From CAYJAY01 sp964370715 (lineage in GTDB: Bacteria; Bacillota; Clostridia; Oscillospirales; Ruminococcaceae): 64,000 nt of DNA. The stretch is taken from contig CAYJKJ010000002.1 of NCBI GenBank assembly GCA_964370715.1, forward strand, positions 1 to 64,000. Reading direction: 5' to 3'. The position numbers and the translations under genes are program-made. Positions 35,092-42,705 of the stretch are shown here, in pieces (within the stretch, counting starts at the first letter, position 1; every line of letters begins with the position of its first letter). The notes under the pieces were generated by a model that did no database searches, had not been told where the DNA came from, and saw only the letters and a list, made by a program, of their open reading frames with translations.

Positions 35092-35907
35092 TTAGTTCAT
35101 AATATCGTTGGGGTTGCTTTCAAGCGAATTAAAATATTCCGCTATATCCTCGTTTAACGTTTGCGATGTATAGTAGGTCTGGCCTATGCTAACTAGATTA
35201 AGGCTTGGCATAACGACAAACGTTGTCGCCGTGTTGTCGCTAAAGTTAATGCATAGTTGAAAGGCTTTTCCCTCGCTTTGAACGCCGGCTATATTTTCAT
35301 ATTCTTCGTTTGAAAGTTCTGCTTTGGTTGTTTTGGAAAAAGCATCAAGCATCTTGATTACATCATCTTTAGAAACTGTCGAAAGCTCGGTCGTTCCCGA
35401 AATGTTTTTGATAGTAGCGCCGCTTATAATATCTGCGTGGTCTTTTATATTGTCTGCCGAAATGTTGATGCTTTCAAGGATATAATAGACCCCATCGGCA
35501 AATATTGCTATTCTAAAACCGTCGTCATATCCCAAAACAGAATAAAACTCGGCGGTTTCGGAAAAGCTGTTTGCAAAATCGGTTGTGAGCAACGCTTGGT
35601 CAAAATTTTGATTAAAATCGATAAATCCCGAACTATCGCCTAACTTTTCGCCAATTATCGTTTCATCTATATCGCTATCGTTTGTTAAAAGATAGTTGTT
35701 TCCGTTATAGATCGCAATTTTGGGCAAAAACGCATCCTGTGAAGCGGGGGGTTGCTGTTCGGGGGTTGTTTCGGGTTGGCTAGTTTCGCTAGGCTCGCTT
35801 GGCAAAACTTCGGGTTCTGTTTGTTCGTTTGGCATACACCCAAACAACATCGTTAGCGACAACATCGCCACGACAGCGATGAATATAATTTTTTTAAATT
35901 TTATCAT
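35092..35907 (-). CDS. lipoprotein of unknown function in an ECF sigma operon
   Basis: 271-aa predicted lipoprotein: signal peptide with lipobox MLFGC (Cys24), a Pro/Glu/Ser/Thr/Gln linker (about 25-58), then a globular domain I do not recognise. It lies 53 bp downstream of the sigma-factor gene and is preceded by its own copy of the ECF-type promoter motif, so it is probably a target of that sigma factor. It may sense or buffer an envelope signal, but no function can be assigned. AAGAGG precedes the ATG. Confidence 0.75.
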   Translation of the reverse strand: MIKFKKIIFIAVVAMLSLTMLFGCMPNEQTEPEVLPSEPSETSQPETTPEQQPPASQDAFLPKIAIYNGNNYLLTNDSDIDETIIGEKLGDSSGFIDFNQNFDQALLTTDFANSFSETAEFYSVLGYDDGFRIAIFADGVYYILESINISADNIKDHADIISGATIKNISGTTELSTVSKDDVIKMLDAFSKTTKAELSNEEYENIAGVQSEGKAFQLCINFSDNTATTFVVMPSLNLVSIGQTYYTSQTLNEDIAEYFNSLESNPNDIMN

Positions 35908-35950
35908 TTTTATTACCTCTTTATTTATTTATTAATTGTGTCCTACATCT

Positions 35951-35981
35951 ATTAGACAGTTCATCTTTTAAGTTTTGTTGG
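35951..35981 (-). promoter_or_regulatory. ECF-type promoter of the lipoprotein gene
   Basis: Minus strand: CCAACAA (35975-35981), 17-bp spacer, GTCTAAT (35951-35957). It is inside and just past the 3' end of the sigma gene. The form resembles the general ECF pattern of an AAC-containing -35 and GTCTAA -10, and the same elements and spacing occur before the sigma gene. Confidence 0.7.
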
Positions 35982-36761
35982 TATCTTGTCGGAAAATTTC
36001 ATAAAAATTATTATTCCCAATATCGACAAAACAATTAGCGACAACAACACAACCAAAATGTTATCATTAATTATTTCTAAAAGCAAGCTGCTTTCCTCGA
36101 TTGGCGAAGAACTCGGGCGTGTTGGTGAAGATGATATGCCGGGGTCGCTTTGGGGCAAAGACTGTTGCGGTATTTTGAAATTGCTATATAGATTAGCCAC
36201 CCTTGCGAAAGCGCTTATCGACAAGACCATCACCAACGAAGCCATCGCCCCAAGCGAAACACGAAGTTTTTTTATCGAGGTGCTATAGATCCATTGGATT
36301 GTGCCGATAGGTTTATCGAGCATTCTCGCTATCTCTTTGTGGCTAAAGTCTCCCAACACTTTTAGAGTGACAACCTCTTTTTGTTGCTCGTTCAAGCTTT
36401 CGATCAACGAATAATAGCTATCGATATCTATTAGGCTATCAAGATTAATGTCGACAACGGGCAGTTCAACATCATCTATGTCGCTGTATTGTTTGCGGTT
36501 TTTAACAAAGTTTATCGCCTCGTTTTTAACCACACGATATAGCCACGAAACCTCCCCCTTTTCGGGAAACCGGTTGGCGTTCATGTTGGAAAGTTTATAA
36601 ACAACGTTTTGAACAACATCTTGGCTGTCCTGCTCGTTTTTAGTCACCGCAAAAGCGGTGCTGAAAAGCAGTTTATAATGATGTTTATATAATAATTTAT
36701 AACCCATTGAATTTTTATTTTTAATTAGATCAAGCACCGTTGAAATTTTTATTCCGTTCAT
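35961..36761 (-). CDS. ECF-like sigma factor with a C-terminal two-helix membrane anchor
   Basis: 266-aa sigma-70 family protein. Region 2 (about 20-85; YKLLFSTAFAVTKNEQDSQD, WLYRVVKNEAINFV) and region 4 (about 118-168; LNEQQKEVVTLKVLGDFSHK, EIARMLDKPIGTIQ) are clear. Unlike ordinary ECF factors it continues into a membrane helix (about 172-190), a Ser/Pro-rich loop predicted outside the cell, and a second helix (about 233-252) ending in a basic tail. No separate anti-sigma gene is next to it. The ATG at 36761 has AAAGGAG and fits the predicted transcription start; the ATG at 36794 would lie upstream of it. Confidence 0.82.
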   Translation of the reverse strand: MNGIKISTVLDLIKNKNSMGYKLLYKHHYKLLFSTAFAVTKNEQDSQDVVQNVVYKLSNMNANRFPEKGEVSWLYRVVKNEAINFVKNRKQYSDIDDVELPVVDINLDSLIDIDSYYSLIESLNEQQKEVVTLKVLGDFSHKEIARMLDKPIGTIQWIYSTSIKKLRVSLGAMASLVMVLSISAFARVANLYSNFKIPQQSLPQSDPGISSSPTRPSSSPIEESSLLLEIINDNILVVLLSLIVLSILGIIIFMKFSDKIPTKLKR

Positions 36762-36785
36762 CGTTTGTTTTCTCCTTTCTATATC

Positions 36786-36816
36786 ATTAGACATTTTAAC
36801 GATATAGTTTTGTTGG
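36786..36816 (-). promoter_or_regulatory. ECF-type promoter of the sigma gene (autoregulation)
   Basis: Minus strand: CCAACAA (36810-36816), 17-bp spacer, GTCTAAT (36786-36792). The 17-mer AAGATACCAACAAAACT that covers the -35 is identical before the lipoprotein gene, with the same distance to GTCTAAT. This implies the sigma factor drives its own operon. Confidence 0.72.
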
Positions 36817-36885
36817 TATCTTTATTATTCTACAAAATAAATTATTAATAATTCAAGCTAGATAATAATAATTTTTTAGCGACAA

Positions 36886-36921
36886 AAAAGACAGAGGAGA
36901 TTATAACACCCTCTGTCTTTT
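36886..36921 (-). terminator. terminator after the AgrC-like kinase gene
   Basis: AAAAGACAGAGG / CCTCTGTCTTTT stem; on the minus strand it runs into six T residues. Confidence 0.88.
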
Positions 36922-36936
36922 ATAGTTCAACTTTTT

Positions 36937-38358
36937 TTATTTTTTTGGAATTCGAGTTTCCGACTTATCGTCAAAAACAATCCCAACTTTTTTTGTGTAG
37001 GTTTTGCTTATTATGCTTTGAGAGATCTCAACGCTCGCTTTTGTTTTGTTCGCTATTTCATAAAGGCTGAAAAGCCCAATTCCGCTGCCGCCCTCGTGTT
37101 TATGGGTGGTGGTTTTTTGTTTGCCGAAATTCTTTAAAACTTCGCTTGCAAACGGCGGGGCGCTGTCATATACAGACACAGCGAAAACTCCGTCTTCAAA
37201 GCCCCAATGCAAAAGTATGCAACGGTTTTCGCTTTGGTCGGTTGCGATAATGGCGTTTTCGATTACATCCGCCAACACCGTTTCAAAATCCTTTATCGAA
37301 ATACAGCGATCGATTATCGTTTCAAGGCTCGTTTTAATCGAAAAATCCATCTTGATATTTTTATCTTGCGCTTTGGCATAAAGATAATTTATAACCGAAT
37401 CAACGCTCGGATATCCTGTTTCTTTTATGTTTATCGTTTGGTTTTCACGGCTTTTCAATATGCCTTTTCGGTCTCGGGTCAACGATTCAAGCTGTTGAAG
37501 CAGTTTTTCTGTGTTCTCTCGGTCATGCTCTTCGCCCTCTGTTTTGTTTTGCAAAAGCGTTCGAACCGAAAGTTCAAGCGCCGGAATAAGCTTGTTGTCT
37601 TTATGAACAATCTTTGCTAGCTCGTCTTTATCCTCGCCTAGCTTTTTGAGTTCCTTTTTGCTTTGTTCCAGCTCATCTTTGAGGTATTGAACCTCCTGCA
37701 TTCTAACATGGGTTAGATATTCTTGTTTGATACGATTGCGCCACCAAAAGACGAGGAAAAGGCCGAGGATGAGAACGCCTGTTACCGGAATAACTGTGGT
37801 AATACTAGTCGTTTGGTAAAAAGAAAGACTAAGTATAAATAACAAAATACCGGTGCTGATATACACCGCAACATCCTCGTTGGCGTAACTGTATAGAAAC
37901 GGCAGACCTTTTTTGTATCGTTTGAGTTTAAATGGTAAATATATTAAAACTATATGAATAATACCCGTAATTAAAAAAACAATCAGTGTATATAGATTTG
38001 ATCGATTGCCATCTGGATTTATATTTGAAAACATAATAGCTATAAGAAGCACAGCTACCATAGATGATGCATACGAAACACCAAAAGATACTATTGAACA
38101 GGTAATGGTAAGTTTAAGTTGTATTTTAAATATTGTTACGCAAAAAAACAAGACACATAAAGCTAAAAAAGCAATTGTGAAAACTGATTGGATTGTATTT
38201 ATTACAGCACCACATACAGCAGTCAAACTTGAGAGAATGGCTATCTGTAATAATTGATTTTTTGTAACATCAATATTTAACATTTTGATAAAAAAATAAA
38301 AGCTTCCTATTACCAAAAATAAGTATTTAATTCCCTCTATTTTCACCACTCTTTTCAC
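36937..38358 (-). CDS. AgrC-like GHKL sensor histidine kinase
   Basis: 473-aa membrane kinase. Six or seven hydrophobic helices (about 8-235), a coiled linker (QEVQYLKDELEQSKKELKKL), phosphoacceptor His about 252 in IVHKDNKLIPALE, then a GHKL ATPase: VIENAIIAT (N box) and EGGSGIGLFSLYEIA (G box). This is the AgrC/peptide-pheromone receptor type. The start is uncertain: GTG at 38358 has no clear ribosome site, and GTG codons at 38349 and 38346 are alternatives. The partner is probably the Spo0A-like regulator upstream. Confidence 0.85.
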   Translation of the reverse strand: MKRVVKIEGIKYLFLVIGSFYFFIKMLNIDVTKNQLLQIAILSSLTAVCGAVINTIQSVFTIAFLALCVLFFCVTIFKIQLKLTITCSIVSFGVSYASSMVAVLLIAIMFSNINPDGNRSNLYTLIVFLITGIIHIVLIYLPFKLKRYKKGLPFLYSYANEDVAVYISTGILLFILSLSFYQTTSITTVIPVTGVLILGLFLVFWWRNRIKQEYLTHVRMQEVQYLKDELEQSKKELKKLGEDKDELAKIVHKDNKLIPALELSVRTLLQNKTEGEEHDRENTEKLLQQLESLTRDRKGILKSRENQTINIKETGYPSVDSVINYLYAKAQDKNIKMDFSIKTSLETIIDRCISIKDFETVLADVIENAIIATDQSENRCILLHWGFEDGVFAVSVYDSAPPFASEVLKNFGKQKTTTHKHEGGSGIGLFSLYEIANKTKASVEISQSIISKTYTKKVGIVFDDKSETRIPKK

Positions 38359-38466
38359 GATAATTACGAGATTTCACTGATAAATTAACCCTCAAAACTA
38401 ATCAAAAAAATCCCCCTTAAAAGCTAAACTTTAATCAATAAAAAAATACTGATTGGGGGATAAATT

Positions 38467-38508
38467 ATGTACTATTGGCAATGGGTAATGCTTTGGATTA
38501 ACGCATAA
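38467..38508 (+). CDS. candidate 13-residue Trp/Tyr-rich peptide gene
   Basis: ATG to TAA encodes MYYWQWVMLWINA. GGGGGA lies 6 nt before the ATG, one of the strongest ribosome sites in the window, and an 18-bp hairpin follows 14 bp after the stop. It sits on the opposite strand between the AgrC-like kinase and its likely response regulator. It could be a secreted signal, a small membrane peptide, or a leader-type peptide with three Trp codons; no trp gene follows. ATCCCCC (38410-38416) can pair with GGGGGAT (38455-38461) and hide the ribosome site. No clear plus-strand promoter was found. Confidence 0.45.
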   Translation: MYYWQWVMLWINA

Positions 38509-38522
38509 CATTTTCTTAAAAC

Positions 38523-38564
38523 ATATTAAGGCGTCGTGTAGTTTGTTACACGGCGCTTTAATAT
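38523..38564 (+). terminator. 18-bp hairpin after the 13-codon gene
   Basis: Arms 38523-38540 and 38547-38564 around GTTTGT pair at all 18 positions in plus-strand RNA, including one G-U and one U-G wobble. In minus-strand RNA those two pairs become A-C mismatches. The 3' arm overlaps the last codons of the convergent response regulator gene. The T-run after it is weak. Confidence 0.65.
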
Positions 38565-39337
38565 TCTCCCCTTAGTTTATTTGCATAGTAGCAGATAAAC
38601 TCGGTTATCGTTGGGACGCCTTTGTCGGAATTTATCTTGGCGGTGTAATGCACCAACAGATCTTCGATAGCGGATTTTCGCCAAGCTTTGTTGATTGCGT
38701 TTTGCATAGCTCTTTCAACGCTGGGTTCCGTCTTGTTGTTTTTCGCCGCTATTAAACCACAGATGTTTGTTGTCGGACCCTCAACCATAATAACAACGCC
38801 ATCCACAATATAGTTGAACCCTGTTAACTTTGGGCTAAGCCCAACGAGGTAAAGTTCGGCGTGCATACGCTTAATTATCCTTTTTTCTCGGTTAGCGGGG
38901 GTTTCTTCTATCTTGTGGTCTTTGTGCGTGTGTTGAGAAAGAATAACGTTTTTGGTCATCCTTAAGAAATCAACCGCACCTTGAGAGGAGTAGTTGTTTT
39001 GATGTTTCGACATAATAAAATCCGCGCCAAGCGTTCTTGCCATGTCGTATGTTGTGCTTGAAGAATTGTTTGTTGTGACCAAAACATATGGTTTAATCGG
39101 CAACATCATCGATTTTAATTCTTCCAAAACTAACAACCCGTTGCCATAGCCTTGGTGTAGTTCAAGATCCAAAATCAAAGCGTGGGGGAAGTTGTCTTTT
39201 ATATGTTCGATAGCCTTTGTCGAGTTGTTTGTTACGCCAACGAGAACGACATCTTCAAGCGTGTCGATGTATTTCGTTATCTCGTTGCAGACATCGATAT
39301 CGTCTTCAACAAGCAAAATCGATAATTTATTTTCCAT
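38558..39337 (-). CDS. response regulator with Spo0A-type C-terminal domain
   Basis: 259 aa. Receiver domain (about 1-125): ILLVEDDIDV, phosphoacceptor Asp about 56 in LILDLELHQ, LVTTNN, and IMSKHQ Lys. The C-terminal domain (about 160-255) follows Spo0A: ELYLVGLSPKLTGFNYI, then SVERAMQNAINKAW (recognition helix, compare SRVERAIRHAIEVAW of Spo0A). It is a paralog rather than Spo0A itself, judging by divergence and the kinase neighbour. Two TGTCGAA boxes lie about 100 bp upstream, so autoregulation is likely. The ATG at 39337 has AGAAGG upstream. Confidence 0.85.
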   Translation of the reverse strand: MENKLSILLVEDDIDVCNEITKYIDTLEDVVLVGVTNNSTKAIEHIKDNFPHALILDLELHQGYGNGLLVLEELKSMMLPIKPYVLVTTNNSSSTTYDMARTLGADFIMSKHQNNYSSQGAVDFLRMTKNVILSQHTHKDHKIEETPANREKRIIKRMHAELYLVGLSPKLTGFNYIVDGVVIMVEGPTTNICGLIAAKNNKTEPSVERAMQNAINKAWRKSAIEDLLVHYTAKINSDKGVPTITEFICYYANKLRGEY

Positions 39338-39353
39338 AGTCGCACCTTCTTTC

Positions 39354-39375
39354 AAAAGTATCATATCATACTTTT
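39354..39375. promoter_or_regulatory. inverted repeat at the response regulator promoter
   Basis: AAAAGTAT (39354-39361) and ATACTTTT (39368-39375) form a perfect 8-bp dyad 17 bp before the start codon; TTGTTG lies farther upstream on the minus strand. Possible operator over the -10 region. Confidence 0.4.
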
Positions 39376-39438
39376 TGACAACAAGCAACAATTTTTAACG
39401 AAAACTTGCATATTTTTTTAAAAAAGTTGCTCGCATAT

Positions 39439-39455
39439 TTCGACAAAATTCGACA
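39439..39455 (-). promoter_or_regulatory. two Spo0A-box (TGTCGAA) direct repeats
   Basis: Minus strand reads TGTCGAATTTTGTCGAA: two perfect 0A boxes 10 bp apart, one helical turn, upstream of the Spo0A-like regulator gene. Confidence 0.65.
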
Positions 39456-39572
39456 TTTTTGCGAAATAAAAAAAATTTCAAAAAATAAAAAGTTGCTTTT
39501 CGTTCCCAAAATAGTAAAATAATGAAAATAATTTCTATGTGTTTCCTGTGTATTTATGGCTGGAATTAAGGT

Positions 39573-39658
39573 GTTTTTGGTGGGAGAAAAACTCCCTCCG
39601 TCAGGCTTCGCCTGCCACCTCCCTCAAAGAAGGAGGCTAATCTGCTAAAACCAAAAAC
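39573..39658. repeat. MITE-like GC-rich interspersed repeat
   Basis: An 86-bp element with end inverted repeats GTTTTTGG (39573-39580) and CCAAAAAC (39651-39658). Inside: GGGAG-AAAAA-CTCCC, CAGGC-TTCG-CCTG and CCTCC...GGAGG stems. A similar CTCCGTCA...CACCTCCCTC repeat is, from memory, common in gut Clostridia genomes. The other 330 bp of this gene-free stretch hold the 0A boxes and the ptsI terminator. Confidence 0.6.
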
Positions 39659-39680
39659 CCCCGGCGTTTGCTGAAAGCAA

Positions 39681-39720
39681 GAAACAACGCTGTGTGACTT
39701 TCGCCACACAGCGTTGTTTC
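39681..39720 (-). terminator. terminator of the mannitol PTS operon
   Basis: A perfect 16-bp stem (39681-39696 with 39705-39720) 35 bp after the ptsI stop; the downstream minus-strand sequence is moderately T-rich. Confidence 0.75.
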
Positions 39721-39755
39721 TATGTATAATAATTTTTTATGAGGAACTTCTAATA

Positions 39756-41375
39756 TTATGAAAAACTAAGGCGTTCTCTAATCGGCAAGATTTGCGATGG
39801 TGTGACCGAAAGTTCATCGACTTCCGCTTCAACGAAAAATCTTGTCATCTCTTGGTCGGCGGCAAGTTCTCCGCATATTCCGACCCAAATTCCTTGTTTA
39901 TGTGCATTAACACAGGTCATCTTGATAAGGCGTTTAACCGCTTCGTGATGATCATCGCAAAATTCCGAAATGCTCTCGTTTTGCCTGTCGGTTGCTAGGG
40001 TATATTGGATAAGATCGTTTGTGCCGATGCTGAAAAAATCAACTTCGATAGCTAAAAGATCGCTTATAACGGCGGCTGCCGGAGTTTCAATCATGATGCC
40101 AACCGGAAGATATTCATCGATCTTGTGTCCCTCTGCAACGAGTTCTGCTTTAACTTCGGCGATTATTTCTTTGGCTTTTTTAACCTCCCAAACCGAGGTT
40201 ATCATCGGCAACATTATGCTGATATCGCCGAAAACAGATGCTCTGTAGAGCGCTCTTAACTGTGTTTTGAAAACCTCCGGTCTTGTTAGACAGATTCTCA
40301 AAGCTCTCATGCCCATTGCCGGATTTTCTTCGTGGGGCAAGTTGAAATATGCCGCTTGTTTGTCTGCTCCGATATCAAGCGTTCTTATGATAACAGGGCG
40401 GTCTTGCATCTTTTCCGCAACTTTGCGATATGCCCGAAACTGTGTTTCTTCGCTTGGATAATCTTCGCTTTCAAGGTATAAAAATTCGCTTCGAAAAAGC
40501 CCAATACCCTCGGCATCGTTTTGCAAAACAGCGTCGACATCTGCGGGAGAACCGATGTTTGCATATAACTTAACAACCCTTCCGCCCTTTGTTATCGTCC
40601 TTTTACCTCTAAAGCTATCAAGGCGTTTTGCGTTTTGTTGGCCTTCGCTTTGCCTTTTCATGAAAATCTCAAACGTTTGCTCATCGGGTTCAACATAAAC
40701 TTCCCCCGTTTCGCCGTCTAGCACCACCAGTTTTCCGTTGAGTTCCTGCGAAAGATCGTCCTTCAACCCGATAACGGCAGGAATACCAAGAGTTCTTGCA
40801 AAGATAGCTGTATGGGAGTTTTTGCTTCCATAGCTTGTCACTAAAGCCAGCGCCATGTCTCGGTCGAACTGTGCCGTTTCGCTTGGGGTGAAATCAAGCC
40901 CACAATAGATGCAAGGTTCCATCAGCATCTCTTGTTCGCTTTGTTGTCCCGTTAAAATCTCGATAACACGAATCGAAACGTCTTTGACGTCGGCGGCTCT
41001 TTCCCTCATATATTCGTCTTCCATATCGGAAAACATCGTTGCAAACTGTTTCGCCGTTTTGCTAACTGCATATTCAGCGGTTACTTTTTCTTCTTTAATC
41101 GTTTCTTTAACGGTGTCGCAATAATCAAGATCTTCAAGCATCATTTGATGAATTTCAAAAAGCAAAGAGTTTTGTTTGCCAAGAGAATTTGCAGTTATAA
41201 CAGCAAGTTCTCCCAGTTGGGTAACCGCAAGCGCTCTTCCGCTTTCAAAGCGTATAACCTCTTTTTCAACATCATCGGTATATTCAAGCGGATAATCGAT
41301 TACACGCTCTTTTGGAAAATGAAGTTTACCTATTGCAATCCCGGGTGATACCCCGATACCTTTTAATGAAATCAT
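39756..41375 (-). CDS. ptsI: phosphoenolpyruvate-protein phosphotransferase (PTS enzyme I)
   Basis: Transfers phosphate from PEP to HPr. N-terminal part with phospho-His in GSKNSHTAIFARTLGIPAVI; PEP-binding C-terminal barrel with IGLFRSEFLYL, MGMRALRICL, MIETPAAAV and FFSIGTNDLIQYT, and the catalytic Cys in GICGELA. 539 aa from the ATG at 41375 (GAAAGGA upstream). Last gene of the mannitol-type operon, 18 bp after the dehydrogenase, rather than in the usual ptsHI pair. Confidence 0.96.
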   Translation of the reverse strand: MISLKGIGVSPGIAIGKLHFPKERVIDYPLEYTDDVEKEVIRFESGRALAVTQLGELAVITANSLGKQNSLLFEIHQMMLEDLDYCDTVKETIKEEKVTAEYAVSKTAKQFATMFSDMEDEYMRERAADVKDVSIRVIEILTGQQSEQEMLMEPCIYCGLDFTPSETAQFDRDMALALVTSYGSKNSHTAIFARTLGIPAVIGLKDDLSQELNGKLVVLDGETGEVYVEPDEQTFEIFMKRQSEGQQNAKRLDSFRGKRTITKGGRVVKLYANIGSPADVDAVLQNDAEGIGLFRSEFLYLESEDYPSEETQFRAYRKVAEKMQDRPVIIRTLDIGADKQAAYFNLPHEENPAMGMRALRICLTRPEVFKTQLRALYRASVFGDISIMLPMITSVWEVKKAKEIIAEVKAELVAEGHKIDEYLPVGIMIETPAAAVISDLLAIEVDFFSIGTNDLIQYTLATDRQNESISEFCDDHHEAVKRLIKMTCVNAHKQGIWVGICGELAADQEMTRFFVEAEVDELSVTPSQILPIRERLSFS

Positions 41376-41393
41376 AATATTTCCTTTCAACAA

Positions 41394-42656
41394 CTATTCC
41401 ACGCCGAAATGTTGTAGCAATATATTTTCAGCTTCGGTGTTCCAAAGCCCTTTATGTGCTTTAACGCTTTGATCGAGTTTCGCAAAAAGAGGATCGCTTT
41501 TTCCGAGCTTTTCAAAATCATCCAACGCTACAAGCGGCAGGTCAAACTGGGTATATCCTAGAATTTTTCCGGCTTTAATGTCGGGCAACTTCGCTGTCGC
41601 TGTTGCAATTTCCGAAAGCCCGCATATATGGCTCACCATAACCGAAGGTCTAATCTTTCCTTTTGAAGAAAGTTGGAGCGCTTCTTTAAGGTCATCGGTG
41701 TTGCCCCCGGTGCTTCCGAGAATGTGGGTCGAGATATAGTGGACGTTGTAAAGATTCATCTCGGCTGTAAAATCGCTGTTGGTAGGTCCTGCGAAAAAGT
41801 TTAGGCAACCGTCAAACGCCATCAACTTGTCGCCGAGTTCCGCAAGCGGTTTAATCGGTGCATAAACAAAAACATCATCATATCCTTTGCCTTCGCTTAT
41901 ATCAAGCAAAAGTTTATAGACATCTTCCGATTCGCTAGGGTTAACGTAGTGTAGCTCAACGCCGTTTTGTTTCGCAAATTCAGGAGAGATAAGTTCTTTT
42001 GCTCGGTTAATTCTACCGTTGTCAAGATCGGTTACAACGATGCGTTTTGGTCTGTTTCCGGCAACTATCGGATATTCAATTGCGCCAAGACCCATAGGTC
42101 CGCAACCGCCGAGAATTAAAACGTTTCCGCCCTCTTTAATCCCCATTGCGTGGTCATAGTTAACTTTATTTGTGTGATACATTATGTTGTATCCGCCGAT
42201 TATGCAGCTCATCGGTTCGCCAAGAGAAGCGTTGAAATAACCTTCGCCGTCATAATGAAGCAAACAGCCAAGCTCCATAACCTCTTGCGGAATTATTGCG
42301 TAGGTTGCCGCACCGCCAAAATACTCATAGGAATATCCCGGAGAAGCGAGGCTTCCTTTGTAGTTGAGCGCCGGTTGAAGAGCGAAACGCTCGCCCGGTT
42401 TAAATTCTTTCGCCCATTTTTCGCCAACTTCAACGATAGTTCCGGAAAATTCATGCCCTATGATAATTGGATTTGTCGCAACATTTTTTGGGCAACGTTT
42501 ATGCTGGGCGCCCTGTCTTAACAGTTTATATGTCGACATACAAACGCTGTCGGTTATTATCTTAACTAGTATTTCATCATCTTTAATCTTTGGTAGTTCA
42601 AACTCTTCAACTCTAAGGTCATCTGCGCCATACATTCTAATAGCTCTGGTTAACAT
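41394..42656 (-). CDS. zinc-type (MDR) dehydrogenase, resembling L-sorbose-1-phosphate reductase
   Basis: 420-aa medium-chain dehydrogenase. GroES-like N-terminal half with zinc-site residues (DSVCMSTYKLLRQGAQ, PIIIGHEFSGTIVEVGE) and Rossmann domain with VLILGGCGPMGLGAIEY. The extended length and CPKNVATNP segment recall SorE-type sugar-phosphate dehydrogenases. In this operon it stands where mannitol-1-phosphate 5-dehydrogenase (MtlD, a different family) is expected, so it may oxidise the hexitol phosphate. The ATG at 42656 has GGAGAG upstream. Confidence 0.75.
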   Translation of the reverse strand: MLTRAIRMYGADDLRVEEFELPKIKDDEILVKIITDSVCMSTYKLLRQGAQHKRCPKNVATNPIIIGHEFSGTIVEVGEKWAKEFKPGERFALQPALNYKGSLASPGYSYEYFGGAATYAIIPQEVMELGCLLHYDGEGYFNASLGEPMSCIIGGYNIMYHTNKVNYDHAMGIKEGGNVLILGGCGPMGLGAIEYPIVAGNRPKRIVVTDLDNGRINRAKELISPEFAKQNGVELHYVNPSESEDVYKLLLDISEGKGYDDVFVYAPIKPLAELGDKLMAFDGCLNFFAGPTNSDFTAEMNLYNVHYISTHILGSTGGNTDDLKEALQLSSKGKIRPSVMVSHICGLSEIATATAKLPDIKAGKILGYTQFDLPLVALDDFEKLGKSDPLFAKLDQSVKAHKGLWNTEAENILLQHFGVE

Positions 42657-42705
42657 ATTAATTCTCTCCATTGTATTTAATCAATTCAAAACGTTTTGGT
42701 TTTTT

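Noticed and set aside
35092..35907. Classical anti-sigma factor for the ECF protein
   Set aside because: It is a predicted lipoprotein with no cytoplasmic domain, so it cannot bind the sigma factor directly as usual anti-sigmas do.
38558..39337. Annotation of the regulator as Spo0A itself
   Set aside because: The C-terminal domain is divergent and the gene is paired with an AgrC-like kinase, not with the usual sporulation neighbours; treated as a paralog.
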